A stretch of 64,000 nt of DNA from positions 372,001 to 436,000 of the forward strand of contig NW_026570231.1 in assembly GCF_019649055.1 (NCBI RefSeq). Reading direction: 5' to 3'. Shown piece after piece: positions 1 through 13,542 of this stretch; the stretch's first letter is position 1, and each line of letters starts with the position of its first letter. A model generated the notes under the pieces. That model saw only the letters and a program-made list of their open reading frames with translations. It was not told the DNA's origin and ran no database searches. The translations under genes and the position numbers were made by a program. The DNA is from Paramacrobiotus metropolitanus (Eukaryota; Tardigrada; Eutardigrada; Parachela; Macrobiotidae).

Positions 1-732
1 CGGCTTCTGCGCTCGCGAACAGTGCAAAGGGATATAACGGACACACTGGCACAGTACTGTCCATTCGCTGAGCGCTCTTGTTCCTTTTCGGTCCAGTGCA
101 CCGGGAACATCTGACCCGCTTTGTATACACTCCGTGCACTGGCTGCACTGGATGCAACGGGCGCGCGCACCGCCCCGATAATACAGTCGGTCTCCTTAAC
201 TTTCTGACTTTCGGGAATGGCATTGTTAACACACACACAGATGTACCACCCTCTACGAAACGCGATCTCTGACTGCACGGATAATTAATCAACCGGAAGA
301 GAGCTAGCGAAAACGATGCTTATTTGATGCAGTTGGTCCAGGCAAAAGGGACACACAGCATTAATAACCTATTTTCCCCTTGCATGTCCACCGATACAGA
401 CCCCTTTTGTGCGAGCTGCGGCCAGCATCGAATACACTGGCCGCAACTAATCAATTACCTCCGCTACTGCACACAACGAATCCCTTCCAAATTCTCCGGC
501 TGACTAAGCGAACTAATAGATTAAGATTAACATGTTTACCCGTTGAGCCTTTTCAAAGAGATAATCATGGACGCAGAATATTTTAATTACCCACTGCACT
601 CCATCCATTAATAATACCGTATAGTGCGTATAATATCAATACTTCTGCACAATATCCACTAGCATCTGTTTTATCCAGCAGTTGCCTTCCTGCTGATAAA
701 AAGCCCTCATGGTGATTGTTGGCTTATTACAG
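1..732. other. Upstream stretch with no gene I can support
   Basis: No coding exon is convincing here. Two open frames (78-272 and 380-586) have no recognisable protein character and no matching splice sites. The stretch probably holds intron or upstream sequence of the plus-strand gene whose exons begin at 733, since that exon starts in mid-codon and needs an upstream exon. Confidence 0.4.
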
Positions 733-1893
733 GTACTCTGCCGGGACACAATCATGATGAGGAAATGATGGAAAAAGCTTTGTGCTCGACACAGGCGCTG
801 CGTCTGCAGATTTTCGTATCGTGTTCAGGTATACACAACCAATAAGGCATAAATAATATGGACACCGCTATGTTATATTAACCTTAAGCGGATTACGAAA
901 GAATAATCAATGTGAGAATTGTGGCTTAACATGACGGGAGCTGGTCAAGCAAGACTAGGATGAATTTACAGCTCACTGAGAAGACTAGCGTATAATTCAC
1001 ACAGATAACTCAAATTAACAAAGCAATCTTATCAAGCGAAGTTGATTTTTATTGTTTTTTACAGCTCTGCTGCATCTGACAGCACTGTTTTTTGAATAAT
1101 GCCAGTTTATTAGAATTAAGTTATTAATGTGCTATTTGAATGAACTGAAAAGTTTTCCTTGTCCGCCGAATGCGTTACGCTACAGAAGCACATCTGTTAC
1201 GACTATTTTTACACAGATATTCCAAGTCGGCATCTGTTGGACTCGTTCTCCTCACCCAACGTAATTCAGCTCGACAGGCCCGCTCAACCTTTAGAACTGC
1301 AAAGTGATGCATCAACAGCGTCGTCAAAAATTCCGTCATCATCATTTAAACCGGATCTATCCGTCCGTGTAACAACAACATCCACCGCCGTCGCTGCAGC
1401 AGCATCCAGTCCAGATGAAAAATCCCAACCACCACGCCCAGCTGATCATGTTCCTTCCCATAGAAAATCTCATTCCCGTGGATCGTCCACCAAATCTCCT
1501 CCCGGAAATGGCGGTCTTTTTATTGCCGCCAGCGATAAAAAGATCATGCGCAGTGAAGGGAACAATAACCGGCATTCCACATTGCGACGGCAGCAGCAGC
1601 AGCAACGTCACTCCACAACAGTGAAGCCAGCGGCGGTGTTCACAATCAGAAGTTCCCCAGTTGACGATAGTGATCAGGATGATGATTTTCTCAGTGCCAC
1701 CACAGTGGCCAATATCCCGATACAGACAACGTTGAAATCAAAACCGTCCATCAAAGCGCCGGCTGCGTTTTTTGGCAGCTCATCTAACAGCGCTTTACGA
1801 CCGCGTTCCGTTTTGTTAATATTATGTGACGCAAAGTATTGTATAAATCCTTTATTCGCACTTATAATATTTTTTATATGGCTCAACCGAGTA
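733..1893 (+). CDS. Two 3' exons of an unidentified Ser/Pro/Gln-rich protein (5' end not found)
   Basis: Exon 733-828 follows a cag acceptor and ends at GTATAC. It reads TLPGHNHDEEMMEKALC and onward, open throughout in that phase. Exon 1217-1893 follows a pyrimidine-rich acag acceptor and continues in matching phase (G plus AT gives Asp), reading DIPSRHLLDSFSSPNV and onward. The second exon is low complexity: runs of Ser and Thr, an Ala run, a five-Gln tract coded by CAG repeats near 1590, and an acidic DDSDQDDD patch. This suggests a disordered regulatory or scaffold protein. The last 20 or so residues are hydrophobic and AT-rich in codon use, so the true end may be a missed splice near 1810 rather than the stop at 1893. 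No domain is recognised. The start lies upstream, possibly outside the window. Confidence 0.5.
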
Positions 1894-3593
1894 TGACTAG
1901 AAGTACTTCTAGTGCGGTTTAAATATTTTATTTGTTGTTTCTGACATTTTCCGCTCAAAAATATTGCACGACTGCCGCTGTATCTCATCATGTTAAGGTT
2001 ACGATGGACTTTTAATGGCGAATGTAAAAACTGATAAAAAGAGTAAATGGAACTATATCCTATTTCTTTGTAAGAAAATTGTAAGTAAATTCTGCGCGTC
2101 ACATAATGACATGCATAAACTTCCGCCGCAATAATAAGTAATAATTTACCCGTACTTCTGAACATCAACCAGCAGATTTCACTGAATTTGTTTACTTCAA
2201 ATTGCTGTTTGCGTAAAGGATTTTGTAATGAAAACAAGTACAGCATTATAAGACAGCTGGCGCAAGAGGAAGTTTACACATATTGTTTTAAAAAGCAGTA
2301 TTAATTAATGTTGATTTGTAAAACATAAATTCGACTTTAAAACAAAAAGTTTTTTTCTTTGCTGTAAAATTGCAACGCACATCCGCTTTAGGTTGTAACG
2401 TACGAGAGTGCGAAATCTGATATTAGCCAAAGCGAAAGTTGTGATGGGTTGTTTATTAATCAAGTAGAAGCACAACGAAAACAACTGCAATATTCATCTT
2501 GCTGATTAGTTAGCCCAATCAATACGTACGGTACTGTACAACCTATATGCTGCATAAGCTTTTATTTCCGTGTATGGATTTCTAACGAGATTGCGATCGA
2601 TCATGGATACTGTAGCTGCTTCGAAAACGTTTAACTGAATAACAGGATCAAGTAATTTTGGTAAATAATTTGCAAGACACACCACATACGTATTCCTCAA
2701 AAGTCTGCTCAGTTTCTCCAGTTCTCTTGTTTTTCAATCCACAAAATTAAAATTTGTGGCGCCCGATTGCGTTTGTATAGTGATTATGAATTCCTTTCGT
2801 CCAGATGATACAAGATCTCAACCAAAATTTATGTATATCACATAAAATGAAGAATTGGGTAAAAATAAAGAATGAAATGAATATTTGAGTATGTGAGTCT
2901 CATTATTTGCAACGAAAAACTTCAGGATGAAGCGTTTTTGTTTCGCAAAAAACGGTTCTTGCAGAAAGGAAACAACAGAGAGGAGTGTAGCATCTGCATG
3001 AACCGTGCAGCGTGCAGTATGCATGGGTCAGTAAAATAAGATTTTGCATGAAACAACATTATACATTTCGACGGAATAGTACTCTGTAGGTGAATCGTTT
3101 GAGCAATTGATTCTATGAACATTGTATAAACAAATACACAAAGTAATTTCTTGTTTTACTACTCGCACTCAGAAATATGTATCAAATCGAACAAACTTAC
3201 ATGCTCTGATAAACTGTTAAAATTTTTTGAAAGCTCACAGCGCAAGCAACATATGCGTCATCTACAGTACATAACGGAAGATATGTATACGTATATCTGC
3301 AGTATATCCAAACCATCCTTGTCCAACGCCATTGAAAACCAACCTAAAAACCTTCACAATCGCAATTATGGTACGCTCAAGTGCATAATGCAAGGCAAAA
3401 CAACGTGAGTGAATAATGTAGGACAACCGGGTACTTGCAACTGTCAAAAACATGTAGCCATTAAAGGTCACATACAGGTGAAAAGAGGACGCTGTCATAA
3501 AAATGACAATTGTCGATATCAAGCGCGACCGGTGCTCATTTCCGGTCCACAAACAGCAACGCGTGCAGCAAATCAGCGATTATGTCTAATATT
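1894..3593. other. Intergenic, convergent 3' ends
   Basis: AT-rich sequence between the 3' end of the plus-strand gene ending near 1893 and the stop of the minus-strand Ig gene at 3594. Open frames here (for example the minus frame 1674-2246) mostly overlap the coding exon or read as random AT-rich sequence. I see no gene; 3' UTRs of both neighbours probably occupy parts of it. Confidence 0.5.
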
Positions 3594-6500
3594 TCAAATC
3601 AGTAGATCCCAGTCTGGTGCTTGACTGAGCGGAATGTCCTCGCCATTCTCCTCCGGGGAGGTCTTCTGGTCGGCATCCGTGTGCTCAACATGACCACTGC
3701 TTTCTTCCTCCGTCGCCGGGTGATCGTTACCATTGGTCAATTGCTCACCGTTATGGTGATGATTTTCCGGCATTTCGGGCTCATCTTCCGACAATTCATT
3801 TTCATGTGCACTGCTGCGCTCATGCTGGTCGGATGTCGAATCATGATGCTCCGTCTCTTCGTCCAGCGAGTCATCGCTGCGAATCACTCTCTCCTCCTCC
3901 GCCACGTGATAATGTCCATTGTGTTTCAGTGGCATGCTTTCCACTTCATGAATTCCTGAGTCTTCATTTACACTGTTCTTAAATTCATCATGGTTTTCCT
4001 GTACAGTTTCGTATTGTTCTTCATGCGCTTCCATGAAGGGATCTTGGCGGAAACGGTTGGGTCGCACGACCTTTTCATAGCTGACACCGGATTCGTTCTG
4101 GACGTCGGCGGTGCGATTATTGCCATTCGGTGTACCACCTTCAGCCAGAAATAATTCCTTAGCCTTCGCTGCGCGCTCGGGGTCGTATTCTCCATGCTCC
4201 GACGTCATTATGTTGGACCGGAAAGCCCCGATTTGTGGACGGGAGATGCGTAGCTGCTCACGCATTTCTCTCGACAGACTACGAGCAGTCAGACTGGCGT
4301 GGATCTTCGGCCGGGGTAGTGCCCGATTAGCCGCCACATTCTCCTGGAATTTGGCCTTATTGAACACCGGCAACGGCTTGCGGTCTTTGTCGGGACTGGG
4401 CGTGATGGCGCTGTCCGAACTTTCTTCGGAAAACGCTCCACCTATACAAACAGATAAATGAAATTTGAAAGGTTTGTGTGGGTAAAACGCAACAGTGTAT
4501 ATACTATTACAGTACAAAATATCATTTCAGATGTCTGTCTTTGTAATCTACTCGTAAGCAGCAACTCCGAAATTCCAAATGAATAGTTTAACGTGTTCGC
4601 TCATGCGAAATTTGCGAAAAGGGAATATTAATGCCAGTTATCGTCGGTAACAGATAACGAAGAAAAATTGTTACAGTTTAGTTAATTTACATATCGAGCA
4701 ACATCACGCTCTAGCCGGTTGAACGTGTACAGTACAGTTGTAGATGGATGGCCTTTCCGCTTGATTGGTAAAATCAGACTGCTTAATTAGCAGATCAATG
4801 TTCGATTACGCATGAGAAGTTCAACGAGGTATGAAACACGAGATAGACCTTCGTCTACCGGTAGTCAGCTTCCGGATACCGCGAGACAAAACGCGGTCGC
4901 CCAATCATAACACATATGGAGGAAACTGAGCGATACAACCAATTAAAGCCTAACATGGAAGCGGTAATAAAAATATATAGAAAATATTTAACACTTAGTA
5001 ACATAAAAGTACACATATGTCTTATAACAAATTAAGTACGTCGCCGTAGAAAAATCTTTAGTGATGATTGCAAGGCTCGGATACAAAGAAATGTACAAAC
5101 GAAAGATTATCTTGACTGTGAAAATCTTTATTAGATTCCTTGTGGGAATACGTATTGAAAAACAATGCTTCAGATGCAGACAGTACCGAAAACAGCAGAC
5201 GATGTAATCTCGTTAATTAGAATTAAGTCTATAGATTTATAAACGCCCAAGTTCTGCTAGAACCACATATACGCATCAAACTAAAAGGTATGCGCGCAAG
5301 GTATGCTTATATCACTCAACTTTAATTTACAATTAACAAGTTTATTAACTACTCGTACATGTACCGATGTACGTACCCGGCTATATTGTAATTATGCCTA
5401 CAGACGACTTACTCAAGCGGCGTGGCTGACCATTTTCGCTTGGCTTGGGCTTGTCATTCTGAAAACGTGACATCAGTGATTTAACGGATGGTCCATCCTG
5501 CGGGAAGTCTTGGGGTGTGGAAGTCATATTGGCATATGTAACCACGGTTGACTGCTGAACAACAGGAAGGGATATTCCAGAAGCCGGGAGCGAGGTGGGC
5601 TTTCTGCTATCGGGCGATACTAAAGGACGTTGTGGGATGAAATCCTGCTGGACGTACAATCGAGTCACTAACGATTCGACCTGCTTAGTCTAAAACAACA
5701 GACAAAACACTGATTTGTAATACTTCCACACATGGCTGCAGCCGACAAGGAATGCCGCCTGCTGGGTCTAAAAAGTCATAGTGCGCCTAACTGATAGAGG
5801 AAGCACATTGTCTGAACAAAGTGGACAACAGTTGAAATTACACGCCAACACATCAAAACATCAGCAACAAACTCGCACTGGTAACATCCTCACGATAAGG
5901 TCGACCCCCAAACCTGAACAAGCCCGGCCCGGCGTCTACATCTGCTCCGATTTCACGGTCAGCAACCTCGGTTTACATATATTACTGCTGAGATGACCGC
6001 TCATTATTTCGGGCAGCTTAACTGTTTTATCACCTGTTTAGCTAGCGCTTAATTGGATGAAATACTAAAAAACGATTTCTGCTAGACAATAAACTAGATC
6101 GCGTTGTATACCAGCTCAGATGCATTTGTTTCTCTAATTAGTCCTGATCAATCGCCAAGCAGATTTACAAAACGTGTACAAATTGTAACAAGAGCCGGTT
6201 TCGATATAGTTTATTAGTGCCGATATTAACATTTAAAAATTAATTTTCTTGGGCATGGAATATTTTTGGTAAACAGGTTTTTATTGCACTACAAATATTT
6301 GGACGTTGAATCGAGTAAAACTAGGGCAAAACGTCATCAGAGTTAGTTATTAAAATTTAATTTACTTAGTTATTTAATTGTTCAGTTACTGGAATGCTGC
6401 ACGACCCGATTAGTGTGTTCGGGAGAACCGTAGAATAAATACTCAGCAGCTGAATGGAGCTATCAAAATGTTTCCGTGCAGTAATAAAACACTGTTGGTG

Positions 6501-9500
6501 CTCAGAAAGCTAATAAACTAAAACTAAATAATTACTTACAAATACAAAACAAAGCTCCATGAGGGAAACTACGTTACGGTTTTGACTGCACTTTCACCAA
6601 CAAAAAAGCAAAAAAGCAGTGACTCCTCAAAACTTTTTCGAAAAACTCACCGATCGTTCAGTGGCATGGATTTCCGATGCTGTTAGGATAACGGCAGACT
6701 CTAGCCGTTTTAAATCGCTTGGAGTGCACTGCTGAACCTCCTTTAGTTCCCTGCTTAAAATATCAATACGGCTGTCCAACTGTTGTAGCCGGTCGGCTGT
6801 GCGATTTACCTGTTCGAGACAAATAATTATCTATTCAGAAATATCATGTTCGCTAACAATCGCCACTGTATTAATCCCGCCGTATGAAGGTCAAAACGAT
6901 AATAGTAAAGTATAATCTCATCATATCGAAATGATAGCATATAAATTCACTACAACGGTTTTTATATTCCTTCGTCACGAGCGCATAGAATTCGTATCGT
7001 ATGCTGAATTGCGCTTATCTTTCTGCGAGTAATTTGTGCGCGTAATTGTAATTGTACACACAAATTTAAATCTGACATGAATCGATGGCAGCAATATAGG
7101 TGAAAAATGCCGCACAAGCTTACAGGCTGCAGGCTTTAAGTGCCTCCCGTTCTATCCGCAAAGTGCGGTAAAAGAATTTAATTTTTGTGCAATAAAAATT
7201 AAAACAGCAAGAGCAGTCAGCATATGCTGCATCAAATACAAATACCTCATATATTCGCATAATAACTAAAAAATTAAGATTTCGGGTTTCCGTTTCCATA
7301 AAGCAACAAAAATGCATTGACTTCCGTTTATGTTGCCATTTCATGTGAGCGCAAGAATTAGATTCACCGAAAACGTGTAAGGTGATAAATTTAATGTTAT
7401 CGTGTACACTTTACTTTTCTTTAGCAATAATAATAGCGCGTTTTCTACCGGTACTTCACCATGCTGCAGCACAGGGACGATTAAATACAATTACATTCTT
7501 ATAGGTCTGCCTTAAAATGTAACTGAACGTACAAAAAAACCGTACAAACCTTTGAGCGCGATAACACCAAGCAAAATAATCAAAATATCTATTCAAATGT
7601 TATAAACGACGACTAAAAACACGAACCAGTATATAAATATTTATCCGGCATTTAACGCAATGCGATTCCTAGTCCCCAGATGTAAGTTCGGTGTATCGTG
7701 TATGCAAGGCAGTTATAAGTTCCCATAAGCAACCATTAGGCAGATGAACTGCCTCTGGATTGGCAAATTATGCGCACTGCGATTAAGTAATTTCCAATCA
7801 GTAATTAATTGACAATAAAAAACGTTGTTTATGGCCTTAAACGTATGCGTTATTTTAGGTGGTCAACAGTTAGTGGAACGGCACATGGTCAAATGTACAC
7901 GCACATCCTTAGCAGCCACCTGCGAGCGCACTGTACAGTGTACACAACACGCGTACTAAAATGCCTGATAATTTCGTTAATGAAGCAAGTCCGTAGCACA
8001 GATAATTCTTCCCAAACAAGTTGACGTCTTTCGTTGTGCGCAGACACAACAGTAAACAAGGCAGCGAACTAGACTAAACGCTCAGTGTTGTCAGTTGTTG
8101 TTTTTCAATTCAACTGAACTGTTTATGCCATTTCGGACATATTCGTACACATGGGCTACCGCCTGATAAACATCGATATCGATATTTTACTTATTGTTAG
8201 AACAACTCACAATGCTTTTAAATGCATTTTGATTCTAATCATCAATGAACAGCGGCGGTGTACATATCTACAGTTACATTTGAGATGTTAAGATGGATCT
8301 TGCACGACGGGCACACAGTAAAATTAAATTACTTATTCAACGCATTTCGAATACAAACTTTGGACAGTACTTTTTTGAATATTTAATGTTAATGACACCG
8401 AACACCGCAAAAATCATACCTTCCGCGATCCAGATACATTACGGAATGTTCTTTAAGATTTCTGTGCGTATGTGCTGTTCTTAAACTCGGATTCTTAACA
8501 ATGCCGCAGTTTCTTCTAAACACTGTACATCGTTTAAAAAATCGTGCGTGCAAAAGCGGCAAAGCCTGTTATTAACTTATAGACTACGAGTACATATTTG
8601 CAAAGGCTGGTCAACGGGGAAACGCGACATCCATCCTGGGAACGGCACCAGCCTCGGCTAATTAATTTAGATCAAATGTTTTCTGTAATTCGGCCGCCTG
8701 TTTCCGCTGTTTGTTAAATTTGTAATGTAATGTTTCTTTTGTGGCTGTTAGATATGTTTGTATTCGCTCATCAATAAAAACCAACATAGCGAAAAAAAGG
8801 CTGGTATACAATAAGTTTTTCATAGATTTTATTCGCTACACTGATCACACTGCTTTGCGGCTACCGCGCCTACCACCGAATTTAAAATTAGCTGAACTAG
8901 TGTACTGATTAGAGTATCTAAACTAATATACTAACAAAATACAGTAATTATTATGTTGACTATTTCATACTTGGTAAACATCTTGCAGCAAAAACAGTCA
9001 GTAGTATATTAGAACAAAGTTATTTCATGAATCCAGCGCAGATATTACATCTATTACAAGTTAACTTATTGGTGCCAAAAAACTTTGATACTTTAGCCAG
9101 TGAAGCACAGATCGAAGCTGCCCGACACAATAAGTTTCCTCAGGAAACTGCAAGCCACCAAAACGAGCAGTCACAGGGTACATACCTTTTCGTCAATGAC
9201 ACTGCTTGGTGGGACAAGCGCGTTTCCGGATCGTCCCGTCAATACACTTCTGCTACTCTCATTGGCTGTAGCATAGGTAATATTCCCATTATAGTACGCT
9301 CCTTTCCCCAAATATTCATTTGTTGCAACACCGGGATCTTCTTCAGAAAAATCTCTTAATCCATTTGCCAATACGGCATCGAGCGTCCTCGACCGGTTGT
9401 CCAAGCGGCGGCTCAAATTGACGCCCGAATACGGATTATTATTTTCATCCATCACAATAGCTTTTGTCCATTTGGTCTTCTCCCGGCTAGCAACTGATTC

Positions 9501-12500
9501 TCGGCACTCCACATCAGTCGTCGGTGGCGACGGCGGCTTCGGACAGTACGTATCAAAACTAATAGTTTCCGGTTGATAACTGTTTTCACTATCCGACTGG
9601 CCGAATGATTTTTTAAACACCACGTTGATTTTTTCCGAATTGATTTGTCTGGACAGGACGGTGATGCTAACCGAGTGTCGATTAGGAGGATTATCATCCG
9701 TACGGCATTCACTTGGACACGGATAAGATGTTCGTTGCGGCGTGTGCTGCTGTGGCGAAGTGTCAGGATACGATACCTCAATAACACTCAAATGTGCGGG
9801 ACTCCCCACCGGTGCCGCACGGGGATTACTGTCCACTCGAGTGAATTTACTTTTTCGAAATTTGCTTTCGATACGGTCAAGATATTCATCGACGATGGCT
9901 AGCTGCCGCTCAAGCGACGACATCTGTAAAATATACTAGCGACATTATATTATGGAAATGGAGATATAAAAAATGTACGGATTATCTCAAGGCACCACTT
10001 GCGCGTTCGTTGAGGGGGAGGATAAAATGCTAATTTCGGCTAAATACCTGTGTAGCATTATTCAGCATCTCTTCAGCGTTATTCAATATCTGCTCCTTAG
10101 TGTGGGCCAGCTTTCTATCGAGATTTTTCAATCTTCCATCCACTGACAAGCGATTGTTGGCTAATTCATTAGACGACAGGACAATGACGGATGCTGAACA
10201 TGTCGTTTCACCCAATGGATTTGTGGCCAAACAGCGGATATTGCAGGAGCTGAGCAGGCGACTTCCGTCAATAAGCAGCAACCATTCTTCGTTGCCAATA
10301 TGCTCTGTGAATGAAATTAAGCTGTTGGTGATCGAATTCGATTTACGTGAAACAAAACCGCAGAAGACTTGCGCTTTACGCCTGTTTTATTACAACATAG
10401 CATTTATGAATGACCTATCTCAAAACCAGAATCCATAGGGGATATTTTTCGGCCATCCACGAAAAATGTTAGGATAGGAACCGGATGTCCACGCACGCGA
10501 CAACTCAGTTCGGCGTCGTCTCCACGGATAATCTCCAATGGTTCGAGGCAGAAAACGAATTCAGGAGATCTGGGATGCAGACGAGATTCTAAATTGACAA
10601 AACCAAGGAACTTTTATTTCGACTAAACGATAATTAATGTAATACTACTTGGTACATACATATTTAACCTTTTATAAGCAACCTCACGATAACTGATTAT
10701 GTATTAATATTCGACCTGATAACTATGTCTAGCAAGGTGCAATTAAGCTTGTGCGGACATTTGTATGTATAGATCTATCATACATTGTGCAACACAAGCA
10801 GATAGTAAAACAATACCGGTATGTAGTACATTTACATTACACTGCCGCAAAATGCTATGGAGTCTTAGAAACAAAAGCATATAAACAAAACATAAGAATT
10901 CTTTCACAACATAAACCCACATCCAAAAGATTTACTGTTACAAATGCCACTTTCGACAAAACAGCGGTTTGACGCAATGAAATCGATGTCAATAGCTTGC
11001 ATAAAATTTTAACAGGGTTTGCCAGGGTGTTACAAGATTACAATTAGTTCATTAGCTTCGCTTTCTACGATCCATTTTTTACGTTACTGTGAATGGTTGA
11101 GCGCGATTTTACAGCGCCTCTTTGTTTAAAATGATAAACCTCAGCCTCTTGCGTTTACAAGCATAAAACTTCCAGTCTCGTTGAATTAGATTATAAGAGT
11201 AACCCAACAGATACTGTGATACATTAGCTGATCCGTCCTGCATGCAGGACGGCATTTCTTCTAGACTTGCGCAAGTCTAGAAGAAATGCTAGGCATTTAA
11301 TTAATGTAAGCGTATGCCAAACTTAACAATAGAATATTTACTATACCGGCGCTGATTATTATCAGTTATTTCTTTTAAAAATTTGCTTTAAGCTCGTTTT
11401 TCCCCGTGTGCGAGTTCTAAATGCAAATGTAAACGCACACGTTTATAATTTCTCTGCATATTTATAATTATATGCAGAGTAGTGTATGTTTTATTCTTTG
11501 CAGCAAGTACAGGCAATCTTAAACCTACAATTAAAAAAACTTTTAATTTTTCTTTTATCATTTGTTTTACCACACTGTAAGATGGTCCAAGGTTGGTTTA
11601 AATATTTTGATCAACCAAACGGTTTTAGTATTTAATCGATTTTATTTGCCTTTTCATTATTTTTAAATGAACGCGACCAGGATTATACCCGATGTCCATT
11701 CAGTTCTGCATGTTGCGATGATGTTGGGTTACGCTACATATATGCATTTGTTTATCTCTAACACAGACGTCATTTTAACATACCTCGCACCCGTAGCTGG
11801 GCTCTACTTTCCGTAACCACATCTTCGGTGTAGGCAACACAGCGGACGGTAGCTGAATCAGCGAACGAGGTGAAGTAAATTTCCAGAGTGTGCTTGGTTC
11901 CCTGTCGGTATGTCCGATAGCGACCGGTATTGTCCACACTTTTTTTCCCATGAAACCAGGATACTGCTAAGGCACTTCGTCCCATCAATTGACAACTGAA
12001 GCGAGCCACTTTCCCAACACCAACCGTACAGTCGGTCAGTTCCATAAGAAAGGCAAGCTCATGGAGGGCCATGTTTTCGGAATGACAAATCAGGCTTGAC
12101 TCGGAAGATACTATGGAACATCCATCAGAGAGATCCGACATTGCGTCCATATCCCTACAGAATAATCCCTTACATTATTTTACGAAACAATACTTTTGAA
12201 AAATCCTAAACAAAAAACTCGATGCCAGTAACTGTAATAATAAGTACTCGTACTGATGCTCATGCTATTCACCTTACACTTTATTTTTCTTTCATTTGCT
12301 ATGTTTATTAACGAAACAAAAGAAAAATTTTAGTACTCTGTAGAAGCCGTCTAATATTTTTCTCCTTTCTTTTAATTTTTCCCGTTTTATATTAATTTTA
12401 ATTCCACATACTGTAAAGCTATCGCAGGAAGAAATTAGAAGTACTGACTCAGGTAATCACGCTGATATTACGGTATGCTTTCCCTTCAAGTTGCATGTGA

Positions 12501-13542
12501 ATCGTATCTCTCCTCCGCCTAACAATAAGGTAGTTATCGAGCCAGGAACGATGTGAATATGTTTTCTATGACCATTCCAATGTGTGGGAATCATAATTTT
12601 ACTGCAGTTTTTTCGTAGCAGAACATAAAGTTGCACGATAAGTTGCTATCTGCCTAGCTGTAATAGCAGGTTCACATGTAGCGGAAATCAGATAGCAACG
12701 TTATAATCATGGTTTGTCGCTCGTATTGATAGGTATTTCTTTTTTTGGCAATATGTAATAATGCCCGTATAATCCGGACAGTTACTTTGTAGCAAAAAAC
12801 TGCGTGCATGCAAATTGCAAATACTGCGCTTCTAATTGTATGGCGCAGCCGAGACACTTACCGATAGCCAAGGCGTGGCTTCATGGGAACGCTTGGTACT
12901 GGTATAACCATTGGAACCCGATTGACGTGCACATTCCGGATATTAGGTCCCCACAGCCAGTTGTCATATTCCCACTGATTTTCCTGATCCTTGCTGTGAT
13001 GTGTTTCTTCTTTTGAAAGACAGTCACTCACGTCGTTATATCTCAGAAAGTCGTTGTCTGGATCCGATGCACTGTCCGGATTCGGTGTACAGCAATCCAC
13101 GAGTCGAGAAAACAAGTCAATTGGTTCTTCAGAACGACTGCCCTCCGGACTGAAGTCATCCGAATGGAAAGCTGAATCTGTCGGACTTTCTTCGAGTTTA
13201 GTGGATTTTTTTACACGACCATCGACAACCGTGTCGCCGTTAATACTGTCCACTTCCCCGTCAGAATACTGATCGAGCGGTAGTTGTAATGCCAAACGTC
13301 CATTAGGATTACGCTGACTGGACAGCCAAAGATCCGCGGCACCGCAAACTGGGTTCAACTAAACAGACAAAGAAATAAAAATCTGTTTGACCAGGCCGGA
13401 TTAAGAGCCGGTACTGTTAGGTTAAGCTCATAATTTTCCAATATCCAAATTTACTAAATTCTACCTGTTGAGCCAGTTCGTCTAATGAGGCGGAATTAGC
13501 ATCCCGACAGGCAACCACGATTTCTGACCGCAAGAGAGCCAT
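3594..13542 (-). CDS. Ig (I-set) and coiled-coil protein, 1128 aa, nine exons
   Basis: Coding exons, 5' to 3' on minus: 13542-13465, 13358-12862, 12154-11784, 10588-10427, 10304-10048, 9923-9186, 6809-6651, 5689-5413, 4441-3594. All junctions are GT-AG and every phase matches. The start is ATG at 13542 (MALLRSEIVV). Ig domain 1 (about residues 228-315) shows FSCQL, SWFHG and TVRCVA, the two cysteines and core Trp. Ig domain 2 (about 323-420), split across two exons, shows LSCRVRGHPVP, EEWLLLIDG and IRCLATNPLG, typical of I-set domains. Heptad-like stretches follow at about 420-480 and 702-754. The rest is disordered; the last 150 residues are rich in Glu, Asp and His. There is no signal peptide or membrane segment, so it is probably cytoplasmic, like many cytoskeletal or muscle I-set proteins. 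That role is inference; I cannot name the orthologue. Confidence 0.8.
5690..6650. other. Intron 7 of the Ig gene, with a GC-richer block
   Basis: Intron between exons 6809-6651 and 5689-5413. Positions 5781-5996 are richer in G and C than the surrounding intron and hold a 71-codon plus-strand frame with no recognised domain. It could be an alternative exon, a promoter or old repeat sequence. Nothing else is seen. Confidence 0.3.
6810..9185. other. Intron 6 of the Ig gene (2.4 kb)
   Basis: The largest intron of the gene. It holds one recognisable item, a retroelement 3' fragment near 8600-8712 on the plus strand. The remainder is AT-rich with no supported coding sequence. Confidence 0.6.
8600..8712 (+). 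mobile_element. 3' stub of a non-LTR-like retroelement ORF
   Basis: The sequence encodes RGNATSILGTAPASAN, then after a small frameshift LDQMFSVIRPPVS and a stop. This matches the last 30 or so codons of the longer copies at 22250-22643 and 53028-53555. A short repeat around the TTAATTTA bases breaks the frame. It lies antisense inside an intron of the Ig gene. A severely 5'-truncated copy like this is what non-LTR (LINE) insertion usually leaves. Confidence 0.7.
11233..11252. repeat. Perfect 20-bp palindrome
   Basis: CCGTCCTGCATGCAGGACGG is its own reverse complement with no spacer. Its last base is the first base of the 38-bp palindrome that follows. Confidence 0.95.
11252..11289. repeat. 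Perfect 38-bp palindrome
   Basis: Each half is 19 bases with no spacer; the first half begins GCATTTCTTCTAGAC and the centre is GCGC. Every base pairs on folding, so it could form a cruciform in DNA or a stem in the pre-mRNA. It sits in intron 3 of the Ig gene. Confidence 0.95.

Larger units (their letters stand above)
10589..11783. other. Intron 3 of the Ig gene, containing two perfect palindromes
   Basis: No coding sequence is seen. It contains the abutting perfect palindromes at 11233-11252 and 11252-11289, described separately. The rest is AT-rich. Confidence 0.6.

Noticed and set aside
1674-2246. 190-codon minus-strand open frame
   Set aside because: It overlaps the plus-strand coding exon antisense and continues into AT-rich sequence; no domain or splice support.
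3621-4461. Long plus-strand open frames
   Set aside because: They are antisense shadows of the last Ig-gene exon, whose acidic composition leaves the other strand open.
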